A DNA stretch of 64,000 nt, from the NCBI GenBank assembly GCA_015064725.1, contig SVRQ01000005.1:31253-95252 (forward strand), written 5' to 3'. Source of the stretch: Oscillospiraceae bacterium. GTDB taxonomy: Bacteria > Bacillota > Clostridia > Oscillospirales > CAG-272. This document shows, one piece after another, positions 40,966-49,894 of the stretch. Numbering within the stretch: position 1 is the stretch's first letter; the number at the start of each line of letters is the position of its first letter. The position numbers and the translations under genes are program-made. Under the pieces are notes generated by a model, which was not told where the DNA came from, ran no database searches, and saw nothing but the letters and a program-made list of their open reading frames with translations.

Positions 40966-42345
40966 TTATTTTGATATATTTCTGAAATTTTTTATTCTGT
41001 GAAAAGTCGAATAATTGGAATCGTGGAAGCTGTGCGCACCGTTTATCGCCGTTCGGCAAAGGTAGATGATATCTTCCCTATCAAACTCAAAATCAACGTA
41101 TTGAAGTCCAACGAGGTTTCTGTTATATCCACGCAGGTCATAAAGCACACGCTCGTCGCGCCACTCCACAAGGTCGCGAGAGGACATAAGCGTTTGCAGG
41201 TTTCTCGCGCTGTCCGAGCAGCCCTCGTAAAGACGGCAAACTATCGAATAATATTTTCCCGAAACCGCGTCATATTTTATCATAAACTTGGAAAAGTTTG
41301 CGGGAAAACGCATAAGGTACGAATACGAAAGCATTTTTTCAGGCTCTGTAACGTCTGCTTCATAGCAAAGCGCGTATCCGCGCTTTCCAAAACGCATAAT
41401 ATTAAAGAGCTTTCCATCGGGCGATATGACAGGAGTTCCCTCTATAGTCATAGCGGGGATCTTCACGTCTTCTAATTCGGGCACAAAATGCTCGAATATC
41501 CTCGGCTCTGTAAAAACCCATGACGCAGGATCGAGCAGGTCAGCATTTTCACCGCACGACATCATCATTGCCGCATGGCAGTATTCCCTGTTTGCCCAAG
41601 CGCCCCATTCCAGCGTTGCCCAAAGTCTTCCGCCGTGATATATCAAGTTCTGAGGATTTTTATGGACACCGCTGCTTCCGTTTTTGCCGTTCGCGCCGCG
41701 AAGAAGAGTAACAGGTGTGGAAAAAGTCTTGCCTCCGTCAACGCTCTTGCCTATAAGAAGATCGCCATATTCCGTACTGCACGCGAGCATATAAAGCTCG
41801 CCTTTATGTATGAACATCTTTCCCCAGAAGCACGGCATCAGCTCACTTACATAATGCCACGTTTTTCCCTCATCATCTGAACGGTAGATAAGCGTCAGAT
41901 TTTGCGGATGCTTATCTGCAAACAGATCCATTGACGCAAGCAAATATCCATCGGGGTGTCGCACGAGCGAAGGGGAGCAAAGGTATCTTCCGGAAAAAGC
42001 GTACGCATCGTCATCGGGATGCAGGTAATTTACCACCGTGCCCACAGTATTGCCCGTTCGAGCCAAGCGCACACGGCTCTTCCCCGCCTTGCTTTCAACG
42101 AAAAATTCATAATCAGTTTCAGGGATAAGATTCTCTATATCGTATTCGCAGCAATCTGTCGTTCCGCAAAGCAGAAATTCTTCATTTCCGCGAATGCGGT
42201 AAAAAACGCTGTAGCTTCCCCCTGCGGAAAGCCATTCAAAACGTATGCTTCTTTCAGCGGGAGCTATGCGGCAGATGTAAATATCGCCGACGTTATAAAG
42301 AAACGGTCTGTACGGAGCATAGCTCCACGTGTCGACACCTCTCAT
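40966..42345 (-). CDS. Sialidase-superfamily beta-propeller protein, cytoplasmic
   Basis: 459 residues. A fibronectin-III-like N-terminal domain (about 20-110) precedes a six-bladed-propeller region with Asp-box motifs IYRSDDEGKTWHYV and GKSVDGGKTFSTP. No signal peptide or membrane segment is visible, so it would act inside the cell. The catalytic Arg triad and Tyr/Glu pair of true sialidases cannot be confirmed by eye; a glycosidase, lyase or non-catalytic sugar-binding role all remain possible. AAGAGGTGATT supports the ATG at 42345. It interrupts the usual rimI-tsaD neighbourhood. Confidence 0.7.
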   Translation of the reverse strand: MRGVDTWSYAPYRPFLYNVGDIYICRIAPAERSIRFEWLSAGGSYSVFYRIRGNEEFLLCGTTDCCEYDIENLIPETDYEFFVESKAGKSRVRLARTGNTVGTVVNYLHPDDDAYAFSGRYLCSPSLVRHPDGYLLASMDLFADKHPQNLTLIYRSDDEGKTWHYVSELMPCFWGKMFIHKGELYMLACSTEYGDLLIGKSVDGGKTFSTPVTLLRGANGKNGSSGVHKNPQNLIYHGGRLWATLEWGAWANREYCHAAMMMSCGENADLLDPASWVFTEPRIFEHFVPELEDVKIPAMTIEGTPVISPDGKLFNIMRFGKRGYALCYEADVTEPEKMLSYSYLMRFPANFSKFMIKYDAVSGKYYSIVCRLYEGCSDSARNLQTLMSSRDLVEWRDERVLYDLRGYNRNLVGLQYVDFEFDREDIIYLCRTAINGAHSFHDSNYSTFHRIKNFRNISK

Positions 42346-42355
42346 AATCACCTCT

Positions 42356-42832
42356 TCAATTCAAGTAAAGATTATAAAGAAGCGCATCCTCTTGCGGCTT
42401 ATCGTAAAAGTTTTTGCGCTCGCCCACAAGCTCAAAGCCCATCTTTTCATAAAGCTTGATGGCGGGAATATTAGACCTTCTGACCTCAAGCATAATAACG
42501 AAAGCGTGCTTTTCCTTTGCACGGCGTATAAGATCCGCCACAAGCACTTCTCCGACTCCGTGCCTGCGGAATTCGGGCATAACGGCTATGTTACAGATGC
42601 CGCATTCGTCAAGCACCTCCGTCATTCCGGCATAGCCCGCGAAAACGCCGTCAAAATATGCGGCGATGAAATATCCGCGTGCGGCTTCCTCGAGTATGGC
42701 TTTTTCGCTCCAAGGGTGGGGAAAATATATCCTTTCAAGAACCGCTGCCATATATGCGCTTTCTTCATCAATTCTTCTTATTTCTATTTTCGGCTCTTCC
42801 AAGCCGAGAAAATCATAAAAATTTATCTTCAT
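42356..42832 (-). CDS. rimI: Ribosomal-protein-alanine N-acetyltransferase RimI
   Basis: The 158-residue GNAT enzyme has PHPWSEKAILEE at the start, ICNIAVMPEFRRHGVGEVLV for acetyl-CoA binding and NIPAIKLYEKMGFELVGERKNFY near the end, the RimI pattern. It acetylates the N-terminus of S18 and possibly other proteins. It lies in the same operon as tsaD, as in most Firmicutes, and overlaps the upstream phosphatase gene by 4 nt. Confidence 0.92.
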   Translation of the reverse strand: MKINFYDFLGLEEPKIEIRRIDEESAYMAAVLERIYFPHPWSEKAILEEAARGYFIAAYFDGVFAGYAGMTEVLDECGICNIAVMPEFRRHGVGEVLVADLIRRAKEKHAFVIMLEVRRSNIPAIKLYEKMGFELVGERKNFYDKPQEDALLYNLYLN

Positions 42833-43269
42833 TTTGTCTGCTCCAAGGAAAACATTTCAAAAATGCCTTTTTTAAGCTTAACGTATGCGAGCTGATATTT
42901 CACGATATCGCCGCGCGCAAAATCACCCACGTCCTCCGAAAAGACACGTATCTTACCCTCGTATTCGGGGTAAAGACGGCAAAGCACGTCGCGGTGCCCT
43001 GCCGTCATAGCAACGATAATATCATTCTCCCGCATCAGCTTATCCGTCACGGGACGGGAACGGTGCGGAACGTAGTTATACTTTGCAATTCCCACGCTTT
43101 CAAGCGTAAACGCCGCATCGCGGCATATCGGGGAGGAGGAAAAAACGAACGTGCCCGCACTGGATGCGGAGTACTTTTCCCCGCCGAATTCGGAGAGTAT
43201 TGCCGCAGCCATAGGGCTGCGGCAGGTGTTCATCGAGCATACAAAGAGTACCTTTGTCTTTGTTTCCAT
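42829..43269 (-). CDS. Low-molecular-weight protein tyrosine/arginine phosphatase
   Basis: A 146-residue protein has the P-loop CSMNTCR (11-17, CX5R) followed by SPMA. Most relatives read CxGNxCRSP; here Gly is replaced by Met. The general-acid loop is probably around SEDVGDFARGD (about 119-129) instead of the usual DP. In Firmicutes such enzymes can be protein-arginine phosphatases (YwlE) or tyrosine phosphatases; the residue deciding this cannot be assigned with certainty. It starts 1 nt before the mrp stop region and overlaps rimI. Confidence 0.85.
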   Translation of the reverse strand: METKTKVLFVCSMNTCRSPMAAAILSEFGGEKYSASSAGTFVFSSSPICRDAAFTLESVGIAKYNYVPHRSRPVTDKLMRENDIIVAMTAGHRDVLCRLYPEYEGKIRVFSEDVGDFARGDIVKYQLAYVKLKKGIFEMFSLEQTK

Positions 43270-44142
43270 TTAAGCAAGCTCTGCACGCATGGGCTGTGCT
43301 TCTATAGCATCGGCAATAGATTTTGCCGTGTCATTTTCGCAAAGCTCGATCGTGCCTGTGTCGCAAAGGCGCGCAACTGCGGGATCGATAGGAAGCTTCG
43401 CAATAACGGGAATACCGTATTCAGCCGCGATAGCATCGATATTGCTTTCACCGAAGAGTTTGATCTCCTTGCCGCAATCGGGGCATTTAACGTAGCTCAT
43501 ATTTTCAACGATGCCGACGATCGGAATGTTCATAAGCTTTGCCATATTAACGGCTTTTGCAACGATCATAGAAACGAGGTCCTGGGGGCTTGTTACGATG
43601 ATGATGCCGTCAAGGGGCAAGGACTGGAATATCGTAAGCGGAACGTCGCCAGTTCCGGGAGGGCAGTCGATGAGCATACAATCAACGTCACCCCAAACAA
43701 CGTCTGTCCAGAACTGCTGTACAGTGCCGGAGATAACGGGACCGCGCCATACAACAGGGGATGTTTCATCCTCCATAAGAAGGTTGATGCTCATAACGTC
43801 GATGCCTGTTTTTGTCTTTCTGGGCATAAGACCGCCGAGGGGCGCCTGTTCGCAAAGACCGTGAAGGCCGAATGCCTTGGGAACGGAAGGACCTGTAATA
43901 TCTGCATCAAGCACCGCTGTTTTAAGACCGCGGCGGTTAAGTTCTACTGCGGAAAGGCAAGTTACAAGGGATTTACCAACGCCGCCCTTGCCGCTGACAA
44001 CGCCGATAAGCTTGTCAACCTTGCTGTACTGATTGATAGGTGTAAATGTGGGTTTCTGTGTTCTGCTGCCGCAGTTTGCGGAGCAAGTGGAGCAATCGTG
44101 TGTGCATTCCACTTCCTGTTCGTAATTCTTTTCTTCTGCCAT
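43270..44142 (-). CDS. mrp: Mrp/NBP35-family iron-sulfur cluster carrier ATPase
   Basis: 290 residues. An N-terminal cysteine cluster (CTHDCSTCSANCG, 13-25) is followed by the deviant Walker A VVSGKGGVGKS (48-58), DADITGPSVPKAFG and the scaffold CxxC in YVKCPDCGKEI. It binds and hands over Fe-S clusters. The N-terminal four-cysteine motif is the NBP35-like version common in Clostridia. First gene of the mrp-ptp-rimI-sialidase-tsaD run. Confidence 0.93.
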   Translation of the reverse strand: MAEEKNYEQEVECTHDCSTCSANCGSRTQKPTFTPINQYSKVDKLIGVVSGKGGVGKSLVTCLSAVELNRRGLKTAVLDADITGPSVPKAFGLHGLCEQAPLGGLMPRKTKTGIDVMSINLLMEDETSPVVWRGPVISGTVQQFWTDVVWGDVDCMLIDCPPGTGDVPLTIFQSLPLDGIIIVTSPQDLVSMIVAKAVNMAKLMNIPIVGIVENMSYVKCPDCGKEIKLFGESNIDAIAAEYGIPVIAKLPIDPAVARLCDTGTIELCENDTAKSIADAIEAQPMRAELA

Positions 44143-44190
44143 TTTTAAAAGACTCCTTTGGGATTAACTATAAATTTATTTATATGCGGT

Positions 44191-45636
44191 TTAAACAAGT
44201 TTGAAACCGAAAAAATCTTTTGTATTGTTGTAGCAAATGTCGCAGATCATCTGTGCAAGTGCCTCTATATCAAGCGGATATTCGCCTCTTTCAACAAAGC
44301 CTGCCACGAAAGAGCAAAGCGCACGGCGGAAATATTCGTGTCTTGTGTAGGAAAGCGCACTTCTGGAGTCGGTAAGCATTCCAAGGAACTTTCCGAATGC
44401 TGCGGCATTGGCATAAGCCTGGAAATGATCCTTCATACCGCTAAGGTGGTCGTTGAACCACCAAGCCGCACCCTGAACGACGTTGGGAAGGCCCATAAGT
44501 CCTTCGCTTTCCTCGCTTGCATACTGGAAGCAGCCCGCAAGGTCTGCTATCTGCTCGTTATCTCCGGGGTTGAGAGAATAGAGCACCGTTCTGGGAAGAG
44601 CACCCTCGGAATTGAGCGTGTCAAGCATCGCCGCAAGCGCCATAGTGCTGCTCTTTCCGCTTATTGTATCGTAGCCGCGGTCGGGACCGAGCTTTTCGAA
44701 CATAACGCTGTTTGTATTTCTCATTGCGCCGAAATGGATCTGCATAACAAAGCCGTGTTTTACATACTCTTTACCAAAGAAACGGATAAGAGCGTTCTTG
44801 TACGCACAAGCGGCTTCCGAGGGAATGGGATCTCCTGAAAGGGCGCGCTTGAACGTAGCGTTTGCAACCTTTTTAACTTCCTGTTCGGAAAGGCTTGCAT
44901 CAAAAACAACTTCATTGTCAAAGCTGTGGTCGGAGGTCCTGCAGCCGAGAAGCGCGAAATATTCTATTCTGCTTGCAAGTGCTTCGCAGAGCTTATCAAA
45001 AGAATCTATCTTCTTGCCTACAACGGAGGAAAGAAGCTCTATATATTCCGCAAAGCCCTTTGCGTCAACGTTAAGGCTCTTGTCAGGGCGGAATGCGGGA
45101 AGGACAACGGGGGCAAAGCTTGCATCGTCGCGCAAAGCAACGTGGTATTCAAGAGAATCTGCGGGGTCGTCCGTTGTGCAGAGAAGTTTTACGTTAGATT
45201 TTTCAATGATCTTGCGCGTGGAAAGACCGCCTTCCAACACTTTCTTCGTAATCTCCCAGATCTCCTCGCAGTTTTCGGGGCATATAACGCCGTCATATCC
45301 GAAATAGCGTTTAAGCTCAAGGTGTGACCAATGATAAACGGGGTGTCCGATAAGGCTGGGCATACAGCCGACAAACGCTTCAAACTTTGCAAAGTCATCC
45401 GCATCTCCCGTAATAAGGCGCTCGGAAACGCCGCAGGAGCGCATAGCGCGCCACTTGTAATGATCCGCCGCAAGCCAGACCTGCGTAATATTTTCAAACT
45501 TCTTGTCCTCTGCGATATCCTTGGGGCTCATATGGCAATGATAGTCGATGATGGGCATAACCGCAGCGTAATTGTGGTAAAGCAGCCCTGCAAGCTCTGT
45601 GTCAAGCAAAAAATCGTGGTCCATAAAGTTTTTCAT
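44191..45636 (-). CDS. uxaC: Glucuronate isomerase
   Basis: A 481-residue amidohydrolase-fold isomerase. MPIIDYHCHMSPKDIAEDK, TDDPADSLEYH, QIHFGAMRNTN and GAAWWFNDHLSGM are UxaC motifs. It converts D-glucuronate to D-fructuronate, and galacturonate to tagaturonate, the entry into hexuronate catabolism. The ATG follows AGGAGA. No uxaA/uxaB/kdgK genes are adjacent; it may be transcribed with mrp (48-bp gap) or alone. Confidence 0.96.
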   Translation of the reverse strand: MKNFMDHDFLLDTELAGLLYHNYAAVMPIIDYHCHMSPKDIAEDKKFENITQVWLAADHYKWRAMRSCGVSERLITGDADDFAKFEAFVGCMPSLIGHPVYHWSHLELKRYFGYDGVICPENCEEIWEITKKVLEGGLSTRKIIEKSNVKLLCTTDDPADSLEYHVALRDDASFAPVVLPAFRPDKSLNVDAKGFAEYIELLSSVVGKKIDSFDKLCEALASRIEYFALLGCRTSDHSFDNEVVFDASLSEQEVKKVANATFKRALSGDPIPSEAACAYKNALIRFFGKEYVKHGFVMQIHFGAMRNTNSVMFEKLGPDRGYDTISGKSSTMALAAMLDTLNSEGALPRTVLYSLNPGDNEQIADLAGCFQYASEESEGLMGLPNVVQGAAWWFNDHLSGMKDHFQAYANAAAFGKFLGMLTDSRSALSYTRHEYFRRALCSFVAGFVERGEYPLDIEALAQMICDICYNNTKDFFGFKLV

Positions 45637-45702
45637 TTTACGTTCTCCTGTTTTTACCGCTTGTGGCGGCATTATTCGATCTTATTTAATCTTTTAATAT
45701 AA

Positions 45703-45731
45703 ATTATATACCAAAATCTCTTTAAATGCAA
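45703..45731 (-). promoter_or_regulatory. Promoter of uxaC
   Basis: Minus strand TTGCAT (45726-45731), 17 nt, TATAAT (45703-45708), 67 bp from the start codon. Confidence 0.65.
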
Positions 45732-45790
45732 TAATATATTTAATTTCTCGCAGATAATTGTGTTTTTATCGTGCAAAGTGATATTTTTTG

Positions 45791-45819
45791 TTTACAATAA
45801 TAAAAAAATATGGTAAAAT
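45791..45819 (+). promoter_or_regulatory. Promoter of the DEDD nuclease gene
   Basis: TTTACA (45791-45796), 17 nt, TAAAAT (45814-45819), 30 bp before the start codon. Confidence 0.6.
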
Positions 45820-45848
45820 ATATCTATCACTTTCCGGAAAGGTACAGT

Positions 45849-46463
45849 ATGAAATATTTATTTTTTGATATAGAGGGAGCTTGTCCGAAGCTTTCCACCA
45901 TTGCAACATTCGGTTACGTTCTCACGGACGAAAATTTCGGGCTCATATCCCGTGAAGATATACTTATGAACCCAAACTCAAAGTACGATTGGTACGTTGT
46001 GAAAAAGCTGCTCTCCTATACAAAGGCACAGCTTGATAAGGAGCCGACTTTCAAGTTTCACTACCCAAAAATAAAAGAGCTTTTGGAGGACAAGGACACG
46101 CTCGTTTGCGGCTTCAGCATTTCCAACGACCTCAAGTACCTGAACGGAGAATGTAAGCGATACTCGCTTCCGTCCTTTGATTTCGATTATATGGACGTTC
46201 AAACTCTTACGGATAAGATCTTTGAAAGCAAAAATCAAATAGGCATAGAAAGAGCATATTCCCTTTTGGGAATAGAAGATGAAATTTTGCTCCACAGAAG
46301 CGATGAGGACGCTTTTGCCGCGATGAAGGTTGCAAAAAAGCTTTGCTCCATCAAGGACTCTTCCCTTTCGGAGCTTATTTCGCGCTATCCCTGCACCGGA
46401 AGAAATTTTTCCTATGCACACAAGGACACAACGCACACGCCCGCAGACCCTATTATTATATAA
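45849..46463 (+). CDS. DEDD/RNase-H-fold exonuclease-like protein
   Basis: A 204-residue protein begins MKYLFFDIEGACPKLSTIATFGYVL, the DxE exo I motif. GFSISNDLKYLNGEC matches exo II and LLHRSDEDAFAAMKVAKKL carries the HxxxD/DxxD exo III motif. This is the epsilon/oligoribonuclease-like fold. Substrate (DNA proofreading, RNA trimming) is not evident. GGAAAGG supports the ATG at 45849. Confidence 0.75.
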   Translation: MKYLFFDIEGACPKLSTIATFGYVLTDENFGLISREDILMNPNSKYDWYVVKKLLSYTKAQLDKEPTFKFHYPKIKELLEDKDTLVCGFSISNDLKYLNGECKRYSLPSFDFDYMDVQTLTDKIFESKNQIGIERAYSLLGIEDEILLHRSDEDAFAAMKVAKKLCSIKDSSLSELISRYPCTGRNFSYAHKDTTHTPADPIII

Positions 46464-46496
46464 CAAAATTTCACGATTCAATTACGGGAGGAACAA

Positions 46497-47777
46497 ATGA
46501 AGATCAAGACAGCCAAGCTCGATTACGAAAAAGTTTTGGAGCTTCCGAAAAAGCCGCGTCCCAAGCCCAAAAAGCCTAACATTCTTTTCCGTACCCTGCT
46601 CAAGATCGTTTCAACACCGGATCTTTTGGCAACACGCTTCAAATACCGCAGCATCGGGATGGAGAAGCTCGGAAAAAGCGAGCCTTGCCTTATCCTTATG
46701 AATCATTCCAGCTTTATAGACCTTAAAATAGCCTCGTCCGTGCTTTATCCCCGTCCCTTTAATATAGTATGCACGTCTGACGGCTTTGTCGGCAAAGCGT
46801 GGCTTATGCGAAACCTCGGCTGCATCCCCACGCAAAAATTCGTAACGGATATAGCTCTCGTGCGCGATATGATGTATGCGGTAAAAACGCTCAAAAGCTC
46901 CGTGCTTATGTACCCGGAGGCGGGATATACTTTCGACGGTACTTCAACCGCACTTCCCGATTCGCTTGCGGAATGCCTTAAAATGCTTAAAGTTCCGCTT
47001 GTCGTTATCCGCACATACGGCGCATTCGCGCGCGATCCGCTTTACAACAACCTCCAGCTCCGCAAGGTAAGAGTGAGCGCGGACGTAGAATACGTTCTTT
47101 CCCCGGAACAGATAGCAGAAAGCTCGAACGAAGAGCTGAACGCCATCATCGCGGAAAAATTCTCGTTCGATAATTTCCGCCATCAGCAGGAAACGAAAAC
47201 GAAAATAACGGAAAAATTCCGTGCAGACTACCTCAACCGCGTGCTTTACAAATGCCCCGAATGTCTTACCGAGGGCGAGATGGAGGGCAAAGGTACAACG
47301 CTTTCCTGTAAGCATTGCGGTAAGAAATACGAGCTTACGGAGTACGGCTTCCTCGAGGCGCACGAAGGGGAAACGAAATTCAACCACGTTCCCGATTGGT
47401 TCGCTTGGCAGCGTGCCTGCGTGCGCGAAGAGATAGAACACGGCGAATATAGTCTTGACGTTCCCGTTGACATTTACGCTCTTGTCAATACAAAGAAGCT
47501 TTATAACGTCGGCGATGGCCGCCTCGTTCACACGGAAGAGGGCTTCCATCTTACAGGGTGTGACGGAAAGATCGATTATAAGCAAAAAACTCTTTCTTCC
47601 TACAGTGTTAACTCCGATTACTATTGGTATGAGATCGGGGATATGATCTCCATCGGCGGCGGAAAGATCCTTTACTATTGTTTCCCAAAAGTAAAAGGCG
47701 ATTTTGTTGCAAAAACGCGCCTTGCTGCAGAGGAGCTTTACAAGATACACAAGATAAGAAGAAAAAGCGCCCACTGA
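46497..47777 (+). CDS. PlsC-like acyltransferase fused to a zinc ribbon and extra C-terminal domain
   Basis: 426 residues. Residues about 50-215 form a 1-acylglycerol-3-phosphate acyltransferase-like domain with the HX4D motif (MNHSSFIDLKIA) and PEAGYTFDG in place of EGTR. A zinc ribbon CPECLTEGEM...CKHCGKKYEL (about 251-280) follows. A C-terminal PH/GRAM-like beta domain (about 300-420) ends the protein. No signal peptide. This composite layout is unusual for phospholipid acyltransferases and suggests a specialised lipid or membrane-linked function. Confidence 0.75.
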   Translation: MKIKTAKLDYEKVLELPKKPRPKPKKPNILFRTLLKIVSTPDLLATRFKYRSIGMEKLGKSEPCLILMNHSSFIDLKIASSVLYPRPFNIVCTSDGFVGKAWLMRNLGCIPTQKFVTDIALVRDMMYAVKTLKSSVLMYPEAGYTFDGTSTALPDSLAECLKMLKVPLVVIRTYGAFARDPLYNNLQLRKVRVSADVEYVLSPEQIAESSNEELNAIIAEKFSFDNFRHQQETKTKITEKFRADYLNRVLYKCPECLTEGEMEGKGTTLSCKHCGKKYELTEYGFLEAHEGETKFNHVPDWFAWQRACVREEIEHGEYSLDVPVDIYALVNTKKLYNVGDGRLVHTEEGFHLTGCDGKIDYKQKTLSSYSVNSDYYWYEIGDMISIGGGKILYYCFPKVKGDFVAKTRLAAEELYKIHKIRRKSAH

Positions 47778-47789
47778 TAAGGAGCGCCT

Positions 47790-48458
47790 ATGGTCAATAT
47801 ATTACTTGATTATTACGATATCGACAGTCCTTGGCTGTTCGACAGCTTGAAGCTGTACATAAAGCCGCACCATAAGGTGGCAGTCATTGCGTTCTCATTC
47901 CGAGAAAGCCGCGTAAAAAGCCTTTCGGATTGGAATTTTCTTTACGGCGGAAAAAACAGCAGATTTTACAGCGGGCTCACAGGTGCGCTCTCGGCTTACG
48001 GTATCAAGGAAGAAAACATTCAATTTCTCAATTATTTTACGGATACCAAAGAAACAGCGGCAGAAAAAATACGTTCTGCGGACATACTCTATTTTCTCGG
48101 CGGACTTCCCGATAAGATGTATGAGCGTCTGAAGGAATTTGACCTTTTGGACGTCATTATGAAGCACAACGGAATCGTTATGGGATACAGCGCGGGTGCG
48201 GTTATACAGCTTGCACAATACCACCTTTCCCCCGACGACGATTATCCTGCCTTGGGCTATTATGAGGGGCTTCCGATGCTCCGCGACTTTTATGTAGAAG
48301 TCCACTATGAAAATACCGATATTCAAAACGCGGCGATCAAAAGTGTTTTGAAAGAAAAGAAAAAGACGGTTTACGCTTTTTCGCTCGGAAAAGGAGCAAT
48401 TATCGCTGAGAATGGAGAAATACAATTGCTCGGCGACGTAAAAACATTCAAACCTTAA
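47790..48458 (+). CDS. Peptidase family S51 (dipeptidase E-like)
   Basis: A 222-residue protein has the nucleophile elbow GIVMGYSAGAVIQLAQ (Ser about 133) and the YFLGGLPDKMYERL segment seen before it in S51 peptidases. S51 enzymes hydrolyse Asp-X dipeptides or cyanophycin-type dipeptides in the cytoplasm. The histidine and acidic partner are not firmly assigned. It lies 12 nt after the acyltransferase gene. Confidence 0.8.
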   Translation: MVNILLDYYDIDSPWLFDSLKLYIKPHHKVAVIAFSFRESRVKSLSDWNFLYGGKNSRFYSGLTGALSAYGIKEENIQFLNYFTDTKETAAEKIRSADILYFLGGLPDKMYERLKEFDLLDVIMKHNGIVMGYSAGAVIQLAQYHLSPDDDYPALGYYEGLPMLRDFYVEVHYENTDIQNAAIKSVLKEKKKTVYAFSLGKGAIIAENGEIQLLGDVKTFKP

Positions 48459-48484
48459 TAAATAATATAACAAAGGAGTACATT

Positions 48485-48850
48485 ATGCGTTTAATCGGAA
48501 ATATCATTTGGTTTATCTTCGGCGGATTTTTTATCGGTCTTGCGTGGGGTCTGCTCGGCATACTGCTGTGCATTACGGTAGTGGGTATTCCTTTCGGCGT
48601 ACAGTGCTTCAAAATGGCGAAGCTTACCTTTGCGCCTTTCGGCAAGGAGATACGCACGCAGTTTTCTGAGCATCCGATAGCAAATCTTCTCTGGGCAATA
48701 TTCTTCGGTTGGGAAATGGCGCTCGGCTATCTTTGCTCAGGACTTGTTTGCTGTATCACCATAGTAGGAATCCCGTTCGGTTTGCAGGCTTTTAAAATGA
48801 TGCAGCTCGCATTCCTGCCCTTCGGCGCAGATATAATGAAAGCAAGATAA
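48485..48850 (+). CDS. YccF-family membrane protein
   Basis: 121 residues comprising two copies of a hydrophobic YccF repeat: NIIWFIFGGFFIGLAWGLLG...VVGIPFGVQCFKMAKLTFAPFG, then NLLWAIFFGWEMAL...IVGIPFGLQAFKMMQLAFLPFG. Function unknown. It ends a co-directional run closed by a strong terminator. Confidence 0.88.
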   Translation: MRLIGNIIWFIFGGFFIGLAWGLLGILLCITVVGIPFGVQCFKMAKLTFAPFGKEIRTQFSEHPIANLLWAIFFGWEMALGYLCSGLVCCITIVGIPFGLQAFKMMQLAFLPFGADIMKAR

Positions 48851-48859
48851 TACGAAACA

Positions 48860-48900
48860 AAAAAATGACGAGGAATTTTAACAATTCTTCGTCATTTTTT
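48860..48900. terminator. Bidirectional terminator between yccF-like and XRE-TPR genes
   Basis: AAAAAATGACGAGGAATT and AATTCTTCGTCATTTTTT form an 18-bp stem with one G-U pair. Confidence 0.92.
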
Positions 48901-48910
48901 CATTAAAAAA

Positions 48911-49723
48911 TTATTCACTCAAAAGTGTTGCTACTTCTTTTCGTTGTTCAGCAAAGCATTCATAGAGTGTAGCTTTAAAATACTTGGTTTCAAGAAAATC
49001 CCGTGAAAACGCCTCCATAACGTCCCCTGCGATCTTGAATTGAGAAGCGGCTTTTTCCGTTTCGCCCTGCTCTTTCAAATATTTGCCCGAAATTATAAGC
49101 ATATCTATCAGGGAATCTGCGGATAGATTTTTCTGTATTTGCGCCGCTTTATACATTTCTTCCCCTTCAAGAAGATGCGCCGCAACTTCAAGCTTTGTAA
49201 AATAAATTTCGGGAATATGCTCTATTGCATCTTTTGCGGCTTGATACTCCCCTTTTGCCTTATACGCCTCTGCCATATTCCTATACGCATCAAAACGCAG
49301 ATCATCGTATTTTGTTCTTTCAACAATACCTTTGGTAAGTCTTATCACTTCGTCATATTTGCCTTGAACGGAACAAATATCGGCAAGGACCTCCAACAGC
49401 GTATCGTTTCCGGGATATTTCTTCAAGCCCTCACGGATGACCTGTTCTGCTCTTAATTTGTCGCTATTCCAATGTTTGCTGTACTCATCCACGATGGCTT
49501 CAACAGCCTTTTCCGTTTCGTAAACGTTAAAATCAAAAAGTTCGTCGGTCGAAACGCCGAAAAACGATGCAATAGCGGGAATCATCGTTACGTCCGGCAT
49601 AGTATTTCCGTTTTCCCATTTTGAAACTGCTTGAAACGATACTCCCAGATGCTCCGCAAAAACCTCCTGCGATATATTTTTCTCTTTTCTAAGCGATCTT
49701 ATTTTTTCTCCGAGTTTTATCAT
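48911..49723 (-). CDS. XRE-family regulator with TPR-like helical repeats
   Basis: A 270-residue protein has an N-terminal HTH (KIRSLRKEKNISQEVFAEHL then VSFQAVSKWENGNTMPDVTM) and about 200 residues of helical, TPR-like repeats. This layout is seen in peptide-responsive or stress-linked regulators of Firmicutes; no peptide gene is visible next to it. Its start follows AGGAGG. Confidence 0.8.
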   Translation of the reverse strand: MIKLGEKIRSLRKEKNISQEVFAEHLGVSFQAVSKWENGNTMPDVTMIPAIASFFGVSTDELFDFNVYETEKAVEAIVDEYSKHWNSDKLRAEQVIREGLKKYPGNDTLLEVLADICSVQGKYDEVIRLTKGIVERTKYDDLRFDAYRNMAEAYKAKGEYQAAKDAIEHIPEIYFTKLEVAAHLLEGEEMYKAAQIQKNLSADSLIDMLIISGKYLKEQGETEKAASQFKIAGDVMEAFSRDFLETKYFKATLYECFAEQRKEVATLLSE

Positions 49724-49843
49724 AGTAGTTCCTCCTTATCGTTTTGGAACGGCGCCTTCCTGATTTTATTATAATAAATATTTAAAATTAAAACAATAAC
49801 TCATTTAGGGAGAATTTTTCTAGCGTGAGTTGAAAAATAAAAA

Positions 49844-49871
49844 GCTCGTGTGTTCGTTTGAACACACGAGC
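49844..49871 (-). terminator. Terminator of the surface protein gene
   Basis: GCTCGTGTGTTC and GAACACACGAGC pair perfectly around GTTT. On the minus strand TTTTTATTTTTC follows. Confidence 0.92.
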
Positions 49872-49894
49872 AATTTTTATTCATTTTTTAGAGA

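Noticed and set aside
42679..44148. Plus-strand open frame of 489 codons
   Set aside because: Runs antisense across rimI, the phosphatase and mrp, all of which have clear motifs and coupled starts.
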